Source: Streptomyces sp. SCSIO 75703 (GTDB taxonomy: Bacteria > Actinomycetota > Actinomycetes > Streptomycetales > Streptomycetaceae). From it: a DNA stretch of 64,000 nucleotides. Under the pieces are notes generated by a model that made no database searches, was not told the DNA's origin, and saw only the letters and a list, made by a program, of their open reading frames with translations. Shown here one piece after another: positions 51,101 to 60,533 of this stretch. Each line of letters starts with the position of its first letter. Position 1 is the first letter of the stretch. The position numbers were made by a program, and so were the translations under genes. The stretch covers positions 4,030,001 through 4,094,000 of the forward strand of contig NZ_CP144555.1 in the NCBI RefSeq assembly GCF_036607905.1, written 5' to 3'.

Positions 51101-51554
51101 TGCGGCACCGGCCGTCGAGGTCGGCGGCCTGGATGTCGGTGACCGGTCCCCAGGGCAGTTTGCGGCCGGGGTCGCCGTCGGGGGAGAGCTGGTAGGCCCA
51201 GGTCAGGTACGAGAAGGGTTCGCCGTGCGAGGCGACGGCGAGGATGTCGGCGGCGCCGTCCGGTCCGGGCGGGGTCCAGCCGCAGACGCGGGTGTCGAAG
51301 CTGCCCCAGTGGGTGAGCTGCCGTCCGGGGCCGTCGTCCACCGGCACCACGTGGACCTCCGGCTCCAGGCTGCGCCAGCTCGTGTAGGCGATCTGCCGGC
51401 CGTCGGGGGAGAAGCGGGGGTGCCCGGCCTTGGTGCGGTCGACGGTGAGCCGCCAGGCCCGGCCCGGACCGTCCAGGGGCGCGATCCAGAGGTCGTCCTC
51501 GGCGACGAAGCAGAGCAGGTCCCCGTGCAGGTGCGGTAGGCGCAGATAACTCAC
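48102..51554 (-). CDS. Tricorn-type S41 peptidase
   Basis: A 1150-aa homologue of the archaeal tricorn protease, which trims peptides released by the proteasome. An N-terminal beta-propeller region spans about 1-680 with WD/TolB-like repeats (HPRFSPDGRQIAYTS, DLAFSPDGAWLTWS). The C-terminal part holds the catalytic residues: Ser-His in LGTSHAYV, a PDZ-like domain (about 790-880), nucleophile Ser in TSSDGDMITAAF near 1020, and Glu in SVENHGVAPDVE. All tricorn active-site elements appear intact. GTG start at 51554; it stands alone between terminators. Confidence 0.93.
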   Translation of the reverse strand: MSYLRLPHLHGDLLCFVAEDDLWIAPLDGPGRAWRLTVDRTKAGHPRFSPDGRQIAYTSWRSLEPEVHVVPVDDGPGRQLTHWGSFDTRVCGWTPPGPDGAADILAVASHGEPFSYLTWAYQLSPDGDPGRKLPWGPVTDIQAADLDGRCRTLLLTGTPPHEPAAWKRYRGGATGRLWLDGRRLLPGLGGHLHSPMLVGGRVAFLSDHEGVGNLYSCAHDGTGLRRHTDHDACYARHASSDGTRVVYQCAGDLWIVDDLAPDSVPRRLDVRLSGPRAGRRPYQVPAAHHVGGLSVDETGRASAVVVRGSLYWLTHRDGPARTIADTPGVRVRLPEMLGASGRVAYVTDAEGEDAVEIAHLPRATGGREVRRLASGELGRVLELVSDPEGERLAVASHDGRLLLLDVADDTQAAGPPPVPDETGTADGPGAGPDTGDAGALGPGGGVTELIRSVNGPVRDLAFSPDGAWLTWSHPGIGRSLRQIKMARIADGDGPLVVDVTNGRFEDENPVFTRDGRYLAFLSWRGFDPVYDVHTGDLSFPLGCRPYLVPLSSATPSPFALNPEGRPAAGGLDPVEDEGGEGGAVTVETEGLEARVTPFPVTASKYSALHPVAGGGLVWLRWPISGALGETFANPDDPSERPTLEHFSPAKAKKSELVAHLDWFQVSGDGTRLVVLDEGDLRAVPATEPGDGDSTTWIDLRRILHQVDPAAEWRQSYEEAGRLIRAYFWDPGMCGIDWDAVLDQYRPLVERVASPDEFADLLREVLGELGTSHAYVSAARRNEGPASYQRWQGLLGANFVSRDGRWTVKRILPGDSSDSRARSPLAGTGIRDGAVLTHVDGRPVDPVAGPSPLLAGAGGTTVELTFEQPAAPPPPARGLPELPGNPEVPAATDVARVAEGAGAPRTAGPPRRVAVVPLVDERPLRYQDWVAKRREVVRELSGGRCGYLHIPDMGGSGWAQFNRDLRMEVSRPALIVDVRGNAGGHISELVVEKLTRTILGWDLTRDAQPVSYASNAPRGPVVALADEATSSDGDMITAAFKLLSLGPVVGQRTWGGVVGMTGRHRLGDGTVITVPMNAAWFDAYGWSVENHGVAPDVEALRTPLDWAEGRYTVLDEAVRIALELLETEPPASPPDYGDVPDRSRPPLPPRR

Positions 51555-51625
51555 CGCTCCATGCTTCGCCGCGCCCCGGAGCCCGGCAACTTATGGGTGC
51601 CCGACAACCGTGACCCAGGCCACGT

Positions 51626-51640
51626 ACGAAACCGTTTCGT
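51626..51640. promoter_or_regulatory. TetR operator 1 upstream of the MMPL exporter locus
   Basis: The perfect dyad ACGAAAC-C-GTTTCGT lies 87 bp before the TetR start. A near copy follows at 51673. The two centres are 47 bp apart. Confidence 0.7.
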
Positions 51641-51672
51641 TTCGCTAGTGGGCTGCGCTATCGTCGTCGTGT

Positions 51673-51687
51673 ACGAAACGGTGTCGT
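51673..51687. promoter_or_regulatory. TetR operator 2
   Basis: ACGAAAC-G-GTGTCGT, one mismatch from perfect symmetry, lies 40 bp before the TetR start. With operator 1 it probably allows autorepression and control of the downstream MMPL gene. Confidence 0.65.
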
Positions 51688-51726
51688 TCCACCGGAGCGA
51701 GCGCCGCCGAGCGAGAGGAGAGCGAG

Positions 51727-52329
51727 ATGGCCGGGGCCACCGCACCACGCCGCAGCCGGATCACTCCCGAACGCGAGGCCGAGCTGTACGACGCCGTCCT
51801 CGACCTGCTTCGCGAGGTCGGCTACGACGCCCTCACCATGGACGCCGTCGCCGCCCGCACGAGATCCAGCAAGGCCACGCTCTACCGCCAGTGGGGCGGC
51901 AAGGCCGAACTCGTCGTCAAGGCCATCCGGCACGACAAGCCCGTCGAGATCGGCGACATCGACACCGGATCGCTCCGCGGCGACCTGCACGCCCTGACGT
52001 CCCGCGAGGACGACTGCGTCATGGAGCGCAACTCCGCGCTCATGCGGGGCGTGGCCATGGCGCTCCACCAGAACCCGGACCTGCGCCAGGCCTTCCGGGA
52101 ACAGCTCATCGAACCGGAGATGGCCGACTTCCGGCGCGTACTGGACCGGGCCGTCGACCGCGGCGAGATCAGAGCGGACTGCCCCGCCCTGGAATTCCTC
52201 GTCCACATGTTGGTCGGCGGGTTCGCCACCCGCACCCTGCTGGAGGACCAGCCGCCCACCCGGGCCTTCCTGTCCTCCTACATCGACGCCGTGATGCTCC
52301 CCGCCCTCGGCGTCCCCACCGCTTCCTGA
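51727..52329 (+). CDS. TetR-family repressor of the MMPL exporter
   Basis: A 200-aa TetR protein: helix-turn-helix at about 25-60 (YDALTMDAVAARTRSSKATL, then YRQWGGKAELV), then a TetR_C domain with PDLRQAFREQLIEPEMADFR. It is followed 132 bp later by an MMPL transporter on the same strand and preceded by two matching dyads, so autoregulation and efflux control are likely. The ATG at 51727 has AGAGGAGAG upstream. Confidence 0.92.
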   Translation: MAGATAPRRSRITPEREAELYDAVLDLLREVGYDALTMDAVAARTRSSKATLYRQWGGKAELVVKAIRHDKPVEIGDIDTGSLRGDLHALTSREDDCVMERNSALMRGVAMALHQNPDLRQAFREQLIEPEMADFRRVLDRAVDRGEIRADCPALEFLVHMLVGGFATRTLLEDQPPTRAFLSSYIDAVMLPALGVPTAS

Positions 52330-52461
52330 CCGTCCCCGCAGTCAAGCCCCCCACTGACGTCGCCTCCCCGCGGCCCGCAGGGCCCGGGAGGTATCCCCAA
52401 CGTCGTCGGGCTGATCACCCCTGCCCTGAAGACCCCACGACCTGACTGGGAGAACGTCCTC

Positions 52462-54705
52462 GTGGCCACGTTCCTCTACAAACTCGGCCGGTTCGCCTTC
52501 CGGCGACGGCACTTCGTCGCCCTGATCTGGGTGGCGCTCCTGACCCTCGCCGGGGTCGGCGCCGCCCAGGCGCCACCGGCCGGCAACGGCTCCTTCTCCA
52601 TCCCGGGAACCGAGGCGCAGCGCGCCTTCGACCTGCTGGAACAGCGCTTCCCCGGACAGAGCGCGGACGGGGCGACGGCCCGCGTCGTCTTCAAGGCCCC
52701 CGCGGACCAGAAGATGACCGACCCGGCCAACAAGTCCGTCGTCGACAAGGCCGTCGGCGAACTGGCCGACGGCTCCGAGGTCGTCGCGGTCGCCGACCCG
52801 TACCAGTCCCAGGCCGTCAGCCAGGACGGCACCATCGCCTACGCCTCGGTGCGCTACGACGCCCCCGGCATGGAACTCGACGACTCCAGCAAGGACGCCC
52901 TCCAGGAAGCCGCCCAGAACGCCCGGAGCGCCGGGCTGACCGTCGAGATCGGCGGCGACGCGCTCCAGGCGGTCCCGGAGACCGGCGCCACCGAGGTCAT
53001 CGGCATCGGCGTCGCCGCGGTCGTCCTCGTCGTCACCTTCGGCTCGCTCATCGCGGCCGGCCTGCCGTTGATCACCGCGCTGATCGGCGTCGGCATCGGC
53101 GTCTCGACGATCACCGCGCTCGCCGGCGTGCTGGAACTGGGCTCCACCACCTCCATCCTGGCGATGATGATCGGCCTCGCCGTCGGCATCGACTACGCCC
53201 TCTTCATCGTCTCCCGCTACCGCGCCGAACTGGCCGAGGGCCGCGAACGCGAGGACGCGGCCGGCCGCGCCACCGGCACCGCCGGCTCCGCCGTGGTCTT
53301 CGCCGGACTCACCGTCGTCATCGCCCTGGTGGGCCTCGCCGTCGTCAACATCCCCCTGCTCACCAAGATGGGTGTCGCCGCCGCCGGCACGGTCGCCATC
53401 GCGGTCCTCATCGCCCTCACCCTGATCCCCGCGCTGCTCGGCTACGCCGGCGCCAAGGTCAGGCCCGCCGGTGCCAAGAGCCGGCTGGCCCTCCGCCGCG
53501 GTGCCGGGGCGGCGGAGGGCGGGACGGGCGCGGACGCCGGACCCGCCCGGGCCAACCTGGGCACCCGCTGGGCCCGCTTCGTCATCCGGCGTCCCGTCGT
53601 CGTCCTGCTGGTGGGCGTCATCGGGCTCGGCGCCGCCGCGATCCCCGCGTCCTCGCTCGCCCTCGGCCTGCCCGACGACGGCGCCCAGCCGACCTCGACC
53701 ACCCAGCGCCGGGCCTACGACCTGCTCTCCGAGGGCTTCGGCCCCGGGTTCAACGGTCCGCTGATGGTCGTCGTCGACGCCAAGGACAGCACGTCCCCCC
53801 AGGACGCCTTCACCAGGGTCGGCGACGAGATCAAGGGCCTGGAGGACGTCATGGCGGTGACCCCGGCCCAGCCCAACAAGGCCGGCGACACCGCGATGAT
53901 CACCGTCATCCCGGACTCCAAGCCGTCCTCCACCGAGACCGAGGACCTGGTCCACGCCATCCGCGACGCGGGCGCCTCCCTCAAGGCCGACTCCGGCGCC
54001 GAGGTCCTGGTCACCGGCTCGACCGCGATGAACATCGACGTCAGCGAGAAGCTCAACGACGCGCTGCTGCCCTACCTGGTGCTGGTGGTGGGCCTGGCCT
54101 TCCTGCTGCTGATCGTGGTCTTCCGCTCGATCCTCGTCCCGCTCAAGGCGGCCCTCGGCTTCCTGCTGTCCGTCCTGGCGGCGCTCGGCGCGGTCGTCGC
54201 GGTCTTCCAGTGGGGCTGGCTGTCCGCCGTGATGGGCGTCGAGGAGACCGGCCCGGTCATGTCGATGATGCCGATCTTCATGGTCGGCGTGGTCTTCGGA
54301 CTGGCCATGGACTACGAGGTCTTCCTCGTGACCCGGATGCGCGAGGCCCACGTCCACGGCGAGTCGCCCGGCCAGGCGGTGGTCACCGGCTTCCGGCACG
54401 GCGCCCGGGTGGTCACCGCGGCGGCGGTCATCATGATCGCGGTCTTCGCCGGCTTCATCGGCTCCAGCGAGTCCATGGTCAAGATGATCGGCTTCGGCCT
54501 CGCGGTCGCCGTCCTCTTCGACGCGTTCATCGTGCGCATGGCCATCGTCCCCGCGGTCCTCGCCCTGCTGGGCAAGCGGGCCTGGTGGCTGCCGAAGTGG
54601 CTGGACCGCGCGCTGCCCAACGTCGACGTCGAGGGCGAGGGCCTGCGCACCGCCGAGACCGGTCCGGCCGACCCGGACGGCGACCGGGAGCTGGCCCGCG
54701 CCTGA
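52462..54705 (+). CDS. MMPL/RND-family transporter
   Basis: A 747-aa membrane exporter. TM1 is near 20-36, followed by an extracytoplasmic domain to about 170. A block of five TMs includes IGLAVGIDYALFIVSRYR (functional Asp-Tyr pair). A second extracytoplasmic domain (about 405-530) and a second TM block with VVFGLAMDYEVFLVTRMRE follow. This internal duplication and the two D-Y pairs that relay protons are typical of MMPL proteins, which export lipids or drugs. The GTG at 52462 is used. The substrate is unknown. Paired with the TetR gene upstream. Confidence 0.95.
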   Translation: MATFLYKLGRFAFRRRHFVALIWVALLTLAGVGAAQAPPAGNGSFSIPGTEAQRAFDLLEQRFPGQSADGATARVVFKAPADQKMTDPANKSVVDKAVGELADGSEVVAVADPYQSQAVSQDGTIAYASVRYDAPGMELDDSSKDALQEAAQNARSAGLTVEIGGDALQAVPETGATEVIGIGVAAVVLVVTFGSLIAAGLPLITALIGVGIGVSTITALAGVLELGSTTSILAMMIGLAVGIDYALFIVSRYRAELAEGREREDAAGRATGTAGSAVVFAGLTVVIALVGLAVVNIPLLTKMGVAAAGTVAIAVLIALTLIPALLGYAGAKVRPAGAKSRLALRRGAGAAEGGTGADAGPARANLGTRWARFVIRRPVVVLLVGVIGLGAAAIPASSLALGLPDDGAQPTSTTQRRAYDLLSEGFGPGFNGPLMVVVDAKDSTSPQDAFTRVGDEIKGLEDVMAVTPAQPNKAGDTAMITVIPDSKPSSTETEDLVHAIRDAGASLKADSGAEVLVTGSTAMNIDVSEKLNDALLPYLVLVVGLAFLLLIVVFRSILVPLKAALGFLLSVLAALGAVVAVFQWGWLSAVMGVEETGPVMSMMPIFMVGVVFGLAMDYEVFLVTRMREAHVHGESPGQAVVTGFRHGARVVTAAAVIMIAVFAGFIGSSESMVKMIGFGLAVAVLFDAFIVRMAIVPAVLALLGKRAWWLPKWLDRALPNVDVEGEGLRTAETGPADPDGDRELARA

Positions 54706-54732
54706 CGCGCCACCGCTTCCGACGGCAGACCA

Positions 54733-54773
54733 GCCGGTGAGGGCCCCGTGGGGACGGGACGGCCCTCACCGGC
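54733..54773 (+). terminator. Hairpin after the MMPL gene
   Basis: 13-nt perfect arms GCCGGTGAGGGCC and GGCCCTCACCGGC enclose a 15-nt loop, 27 bp after the exporter stop. Confidence 0.7.
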
Positions 54774-54857
54774 TTCCGTCTCCGCCCGTGCGGGCGCCGC
54801 GGGGCCGCCGGCCGACCCGGTCGCCCCCGGCGCCCGCGTCCCGCTACCGTGCCCCCC

Positions 54858-55361
54858 ATGACCACGACCGACGGCACCTCCCCCGCCCACCCCCGCTTCG
54901 CCGACGCCCTCCGGACGCTCGGGCTCGGTGAACTGGCCGAGCGCGCCCGCCGCTTCCCGGACTCCACCCGCACCGCCGCCGAGGCCGCCGCCGCGATCGG
55001 CTGCGAGCTGAGCCAGATCTGCAAGTCGCTGATCTTCGCCGCCGACGGCGTCCCGGTCCTCGTCCTCATGGACGGCGCCTCCCGCGTCGACCTGGACCGG
55101 GTCCGCGAGGAACTCGGCGCCGAGAAGGTCACCCGGGCCAAGGCCGACCTCGTACGGGAGACGACCGGGTACGCCATCGGCGGTGTGCCGCCCTTCGGCC
55201 ACCGCAGCCGCACCCGGGTCCTCGCCGACCGCTCCCTGCTCGCGCACGACGTGGTCTGGGCCGCCGCCGGCGACCCGCACACGGTGTTCCCGATGGAGCC
55301 CAAGGAGCTGATCACCACCGCCGGAGCCGCCCTCGTGGACGTGCGCGAGCGCACTTCGTGA
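54858..55361 (+). CDS. YbaK/EbsC aminoacyl-tRNA deacylase-like protein
   Basis: A 167-aa YbaK-fold protein of the family that hydrolyses misacylated tRNAs such as Cys-tRNA(Pro). Typical segments are TRTAAEAAAAIGCELSQICK with the conserved K of SLIF, TRAKADLVRETTGYAIGGVP with GG(V)PP, and HTVFPMEPKELI. The ATG at 54858 is preferred to one three codons upstream. The stop overlaps the EamA gene as GTGA. Exact tRNA specificity is unknown. Confidence 0.9.
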   Translation: MTTTDGTSPAHPRFADALRTLGLGELAERARRFPDSTRTAAEAAAAIGCELSQICKSLIFAADGVPVLVLMDGASRVDLDRVREELGAEKVTRAKADLVRETTGYAIGGVPPFGHRSRTRVLADRSLLAHDVVWAAAGDPHTVFPMEPKELITTAGAALVDVRERTS

Positions 55362-56203
55362 CCCCGGGCGTCACGGCCGCCGTCCTGCTGGCCGCGCTCA
55401 CCCACGCCTGCTGGAACGCCATCGCGCACCGCATCCCCGACAAGCTGAGCGGCTTCACGCTCATCTCGGGCGGGGGACTGCTGATCGGGCTCGCCCTGCT
55501 CCCGTTCACGGCGTTCCCGGCGGCCGGCGCGTGGCCGTACCTGCTGGCCTCCGCGGCCGTCCACATCGCCTACTACGCGCTGCTGATGCGGTCCTTCCGG
55601 CTCGGCGACTTCGGGCAGGCGTACCCCATCGCCCGCGGCACCGCGCCGCTGCTGGTGACCCTGCTCGCCGCCGTCTTCGCCCACGAGGTGCCCGGCGGCT
55701 GGGCGGCGGCGGGCGTCGTGCTCTCCTGCGCGGGGCTGACCGGCGTCGCCCTGTGGGGGCTGCGCGGGCGCCGGCCCGACTGGGCGGCGATCGGCGCGGC
55801 CCTGGCCACCGGCGTGACCATCGCCGTCTACACCGTCGTGGACGGGCTGGGCGTCCGCGCCTCCGGCTCCTCCCTCGGCTACATCGCCTGGCTCATGACC
55901 GTCCAGGGCACCGTCCTGCCGGCCCTGTTCCTGGCCCGCCACCGGGCCGCCGCCTGGCCGATGCTCAGGCCCGACGCCGCCCTCGGGCTGCTCGGCGCGG
56001 TCCTGTCGGTCACCGCGTACGCCCTGGTGCTGTGGGCGCAGACCCGCGCCCCCCTCGCCCCGATCGCGGCCCTGCGCGAGTCGTCGATCCTGGCCGGCGC
56101 GGCGATCGGGGCGGTGTTCTTCCGGGAACGGTTCGGCGGGCCCCGGATCGTGGCGGCCGGGCTGCTGGTCGTGGGGATCGGGCTGATGCTGCGCGCCGGG
56201 TGA
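55358..56203 (+). CDS. EamA/DMT-family transporter
   Basis: A 281-aa membrane protein with about ten hydrophobic segments and two EamA halves; RGTAPLLVTLLAAVFAHEVP in the first half and ALRESSILAGAAIGAVFFRE in the second mark the repeat. Such carriers move metabolites or amino acids across the membrane. It is translationally coupled (GTGA) to the YbaK gene. The substrate is unknown. Confidence 0.9.
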   Translation: MTPGVTAAVLLAALTHACWNAIAHRIPDKLSGFTLISGGGLLIGLALLPFTAFPAAGAWPYLLASAAVHIAYYALLMRSFRLGDFGQAYPIARGTAPLLVTLLAAVFAHEVPGGWAAAGVVLSCAGLTGVALWGLRGRRPDWAAIGAALATGVTIAVYTVVDGLGVRASGSSLGYIAWLMTVQGTVLPALFLARHRAAAWPMLRPDAALGLLGAVLSVTAYALVLWAQTRAPLAPIAALRESSILAGAAIGAVFFRERFGGPRIVAAGLLVVGIGLMLRAG

Positions 56204-56343
56204 GCCGGGGCGGGCGCGCGGGGTGCCGGCCGGACCCGGACCGTACCGGCGCGGGGCCCGCCGCCGGCCCCCCGACCGGCGCGGGCTGCGCCGGACGCCC
56301 GGGAGGCGCACCCTGGAAGGAGGTCTTCCGGAGGTGAACAGTC

Positions 56344-56619
56344 ATGATGCACACGACGGTGGGATGGCACGTCGAGATGGAGTTCATGGAGGACGAACGG
56401 CACACCAAAGCCGTCGCCATGGTGCGCTTGCCCGACGGCACCGAGGTCCGGGCGCACGGGCACGCCAGCCGTCACCGGGTCGACAGCCACCAGCCGCGCG
56501 TCGGCGAGGAGGTCGCCGGGGCCCGGGCGCTGAACGAACTGGCGATGCAGTTGCTCACCAAGGCGCACGGCGAGATCGACGAGGCGTCGGGGCGGATCTC
56601 CCACCCCATCCACGTCTGA
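56344..56619 (+). CDS. DUF1876-family small protein
   Basis: A 91-aa protein with VGWHVEMEFMEDERHTKAVA, GTEVRAHGHASRHR and a C-terminal NELAMQLLTKAHGEIDEASG, the DUF1876 pattern seen across actinobacteria, including dormancy-associated mycobacterial homologues. It resembles a double-stranded-RNA-binding-like fold in size, but the function is unknown. GGAGGTGAA lies upstream of ATGATG; either ATG may start. Confidence 0.88.
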   Translation: MMHTTVGWHVEMEFMEDERHTKAVAMVRLPDGTEVRAHGHASRHRVDSHQPRVGEEVAGARALNELAMQLLTKAHGEIDEASGRISHPIHV

Positions 56620-56682
56620 CCGTCGGTCCCGGGGGAAGTCCGTCCGGGGCCGGTGCCCGCCAGGGGCGCCGGCCCCGCCCCG

Positions 56683-57861
56683 TCAGCGTCCGCCGAGCGC
56701 CGCCCGCACCGCCGCGACCAGGGCCTGGGCCCGCGGGTCCGCGGTGACGGTGCGGCGGAAGCCGTTGGTCACGTAGCCGAAGGCGATGCCCGACTCCGGG
56801 TCGGCGAAGCCGAGGGAGCCGCCCCTGCCCGGGTGGCCGAAGGAGCCCGGGGAGAGCATCGGCGACGCGGCGCCGTGCAGCATGTGGCCGAGGCCGAACC
56901 GGGTGGGCACGACGAGGACCCGGTCGGGGCCCGCCGACTCCTCCGCGCGGGCCCGCGCCAGCGTCTGCGCGTCGAGGAGGCGCACACCGTCGACCTCGCC
57001 GATCAGGGCCGCGTAGAAGCGGGCCAGCCCCCCGGCGGTGGCGATGCCGCCCGCGGCGGGCTGGACGGCGGCCCGGTGGGCCGGGTCGTTCGGGTCGGGG
57101 GCCGGAAAGACGGCGGTGAAGGCCCGGCGGGTGAGCGACTCCGGGTCGCGCTGCGCCTCGGCGACGGAACGCCTGGGGCGCAGCCGCAGTCCGCCGGCCG
57201 GCTCGGTGTCCTCGACGGGCCCGACGCGGCCGGCGCGGCCCGCGGCCTCCTCGGCGGGCGGCAGGCCCAGCCACAGCGCGGCGCCGAGCGGGCCGGCGAT
57301 CTCGTCCGCGACCCAGGCTCCGGTGTCCCGTCCGTCCGCCGCGTGGCGGACTAGCCCGTCCAGCAGCCAGCCGTGGGTCAGCGCGTGGTAGCCGTGAGCG
57401 GTGCCCGGCTCCCACACGGGCGCCTGCGCGGCGACCGCCTCGATGCCCCGCAGCGGGTCCAGCGCCTCCCGCGGGGTGAGCGGGGTGTCGAGGACCGGGA
57501 GCCCGGCGCGGTGGTTCAGCAGGTGCCGGACGAGGACGCGCTCCTTGCCGTGGGCCTTGAACCCGGGCCAGTACGTGGCGACCGGGGCGTCCAGGTCGAG
57601 CACCCCGCGTTGGTGCAGCAGCAGCGGGACGACCGCGGCGACGCCCTTGGTCGCCGAGCGGATGACCTGGGCGGTGCCCGGCTGCCAGGGCTCGGTGCCG
57701 TCGACGTCCCTCGTGCCGCCCCACAGGTCGACGACCTTGCGGCCGTCCCGGTAGACGGCGACGGCCGCCCCGCGCTCCCCGCGGACGGCGAAGTTCCGGG
57801 CGAAGGCGTCCCGGACCCCTTCGAAGCCCCCCTCGACCGTGCCCCGCACGTCCACTTCCAC
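56683..57861 (-). CDS. Serine hydrolase, class C beta-lactamase/EstB-like
   Basis: A 392-aa cytoplasmic member of the beta-lactamase/esterase family. The nucleophile motif SxxK is present as SATK near residue 68 (IRSATKGVAAV), the second-motif Tyr in HGYHALTHGWL, and the HxG-type third motif in GHPGRGGSLGFAD. No signal peptide is seen, which favours an esterase role over antibiotic resistance. GTG start at 57861. It is 68 bp downstream of the nickel/cobalt transporter ATPase gene. Confidence 0.9.
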   Translation of the reverse strand: MEVDVRGTVEGGFEGVRDAFARNFAVRGERGAAVAVYRDGRKVVDLWGGTRDVDGTEPWQPGTAQVIRSATKGVAAVVPLLLHQRGVLDLDAPVATYWPGFKAHGKERVLVRHLLNHRAGLPVLDTPLTPREALDPLRGIEAVAAQAPVWEPGTAHGYHALTHGWLLDGLVRHAADGRDTGAWVADEIAGPLGAALWLGLPPAEEAAGRAGRVGPVEDTEPAGGLRLRPRRSVAEAQRDPESLTRRAFTAVFPAPDPNDPAHRAAVQPAAGGIATAGGLARFYAALIGEVDGVRLLDAQTLARARAEESAGPDRVLVVPTRFGLGHMLHGAASPMLSPGSFGHPGRGGSLGFADPESGIAFGYVTNGFRRTVTADPRAQALVAAVRAALGGR

Positions 57862-57929
57862 GTCCCCGTGTCCTTCCCGCCCGGCGTCTGCGACGAAGGG
57901 TGCAACACCACGGGCCGGGCGGCGATTCC

Positions 57930-58699
<770 letters not shown>

Positions 58700-58712
<13 letters not shown>

Positions 58713-59461
58713 CCCAGCAGGCAGACCGCGAGGGCCGCGGCGGGCAGGGAGAGGGCGCGGGACCACTGGGCGCGGGAGGCGGTCACCTCGTCGATCACCG
58801 GCAGGGTGCCGGTGTAGCCGCGGCTGACCATGGCGAGGTGGACGCGTTCGCCGCGTTCGTAGGAGCGGATGAACAGGGCGCCCGCCGAGGCGGCGAGGAC
58901 GCCCCAGTGGCGTACGCCCCGGGCCTCGAAGCCGCGTGAGGCGCGGGCGACGCGCATCCGCCGCATCTCGTCGGTGATCAGATCGCCGTAACGGATCATG
59001 AAGGTGGCGATCTGGACCAGCAGCGAGGGGAGCCGGAGCCGCTGGAGGCCGAGGAGCAGGTCGCGCAGCGGGGTGGTGGCGGCGAGCAGGACGGAGGCGG
59101 CGACGCCCAGGGTTCCCTTGGCGAGGACGTTCCAGGCGCCCCACAGTCCGCTCACGCTCAGCGAGAGGCCGAGCACCTCGGTCCGCGGGCCCTGGGCGAC
59201 GAACGGCATGAGCAGCGCGAAGGCGACGAACGGCACCTCGATCAGCAGCCGGCGCAGCAGGAAGCCGGGCGGGACGCGGGCCGCGGCGGCGACCCCGGTG
59301 AGCAGGGCCGCGTAGAGGGCGAAGGCCCACACCGCCTCGCGCGGGGTACAGACCACGACGACCACGAAGGCGAGGACGGCGGCGAGCTTGGTGTGCGGCG
59401 GCAGGGTGTGCACCCGGGAGGTCCCGGGCCGGTGGAGCCGGTGTGCGTGGCCCGCGCCCAT
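58700..59461 (-). CDS. nikQ: ECF transporter transmembrane T component (NikQ/CbiQ)
   Basis: A 253-aa membrane protein with 5-6 segments. The cytoplasmic coupling helices carry the two Ala-Arg-Gly-type signatures, read here as VARASRGFEARG and AMVSRGYTG. It links the substrate-specific subunit to the ATPase. It starts 1 nt before the end of the NikMN stop and overlaps the ATPase gene, so the three are one unit. Confidence 0.9.
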
Positions 59462-59462
59462 G

Positions 59463-60515
59463 TCAGGCGTCCGGGGCGGTGGGGTCGGCGGGGGAGGCGC
59501 ACCTGCGCCGGCGCCGGCGCAGGACCCGGAAGACGGTGCTGCCGGCGACGACGGTGACGCCGACGCCGATCACCCCGGCGAGTCCGCCGGAGACCCGGGC
59601 GTCCGTGATGTCCCTGACGCCGTACTCGGCGAGCGGGGAGCGGGAGGTGGCGTGTTCGCGGGCCTTGGCGTCGAGGCCCTTGTCGGAGGCGACCTTCTCC
59701 AGTCCGTCGGGGTGGGCGGAGGCGTAGAAGCTGACGAAGCCGGCGAGGACCAGGGAGGTGACCAGGCCGGTGATCCACACGGCGCGGTGGGAGCGGGCGG
59801 CGGGGGCGGCCGGCTCCGGTCCGGGTGCGTCGACCAGTTCGCCGCCGACCCGCAGCCGCAGCGGGCGGCGCAGGCCCCGGGCGCCGTACACCAGGTCGGG
59901 GCGGACGGCGATCACGGCGGCGACGGTCAGGGCGGTGATCACGGCCTCGCCGAGGCCGATCAGGACGTGCACGCCGACCATGGCGGTGGCGACCCGGCCG
60001 ATGGCGATGTCGGTGGTGCCGCCGATCCGGTAGAGCAGGGTGAAGGCGAGGGCGGCGGCCGGGACGGAGACCAGGGCGGCCACGAAGGAGGCGGCGGTGA
60101 CCGGCCGGCGTCCGCGCGGCAGCAGGGTCACCAGGCCCCGGAAGACGGCGTAGCCGGTGACGGTGGTGACGACCGCCATGTCGAGGATGTTGACGCCGAG
60201 CGCGCTCAGCCCGCCGTCGGCGAAGAGGATGCCCTGCATCAGCAGGACGACGCTGACGCACAGGACGCCGGTGTACGGGCCCACGAGGATCGCGGCGAGC
60301 GCGCCGCCGAGCAGGTGGCCGCTGGTGCCGGCGGCCACGGGGAAGTTGAGCATCTGGACCGCGAAGAGGAACGCGGCGACCAGGCCCGCCAGGGGCGCGG
60401 TGCGTTCGTCCAGCTCGCGGCGGGCGCCGCGCAGGCTGACCGCGACGGCGCCCGCCGCGACGACGGCGGTCACGGCGGACGTCGGGGCGTCGATGAATCC
60501 GTCGGGTACGTGCAC
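59463..60515 (-). CDS. nikMN: Nickel/cobalt ECF transporter substrate-binding subunit (NikMN/CbiMN fusion)
   Basis: A 350-aa membrane protein. The N-terminus MHVPDGFID carries the Met1-His2 metal site essential in NikM/CbiM, and the second conserved His is in TSGHLLGGAL. Seven hydrophobic segments form the M part (about 1-230). The C-terminal part (about 245-335) has two more segments, with PLAEYG, resembling fused NikN/PDGLE. The GTG at 60515 is required because the metal site is at the exact N-terminus. A Nur-like box lies 19 bp upstream, favouring nickel over cobalt. Confidence 0.92.
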   Translation of the reverse strand: MHVPDGFIDAPTSAVTAVVAAGAVAVSLRGARRELDERTAPLAGLVAAFLFAVQMLNFPVAAGTSGHLLGGALAAILVGPYTGVLCVSVVLLMQGILFADGGLSALGVNILDMAVVTTVTGYAVFRGLVTLLPRGRRPVTAASFVAALVSVPAAALAFTLLYRIGGTTDIAIGRVATAMVGVHVLIGLGEAVITALTVAAVIAVRPDLVYGARGLRRPLRLRVGGELVDAPGPEPAAPAARSHRAVWITGLVTSLVLAGFVSFYASAHPDGLEKVASDKGLDAKAREHATSRSPLAEYGVRDITDARVSGGLAGVIGVGVTVVAGSTVFRVLRRRRRRCASPADPTAPDA

Positions 60516-60533
60516 GTCTCGATGATGAGGTTG

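Noticed and set aside
48285-51539. 1084-codon open frame on the plus strand
   Set aside because: Antisense to the tricorn-type protease, which has intact catalytic motifs; the plus frame is an effect of high GC.
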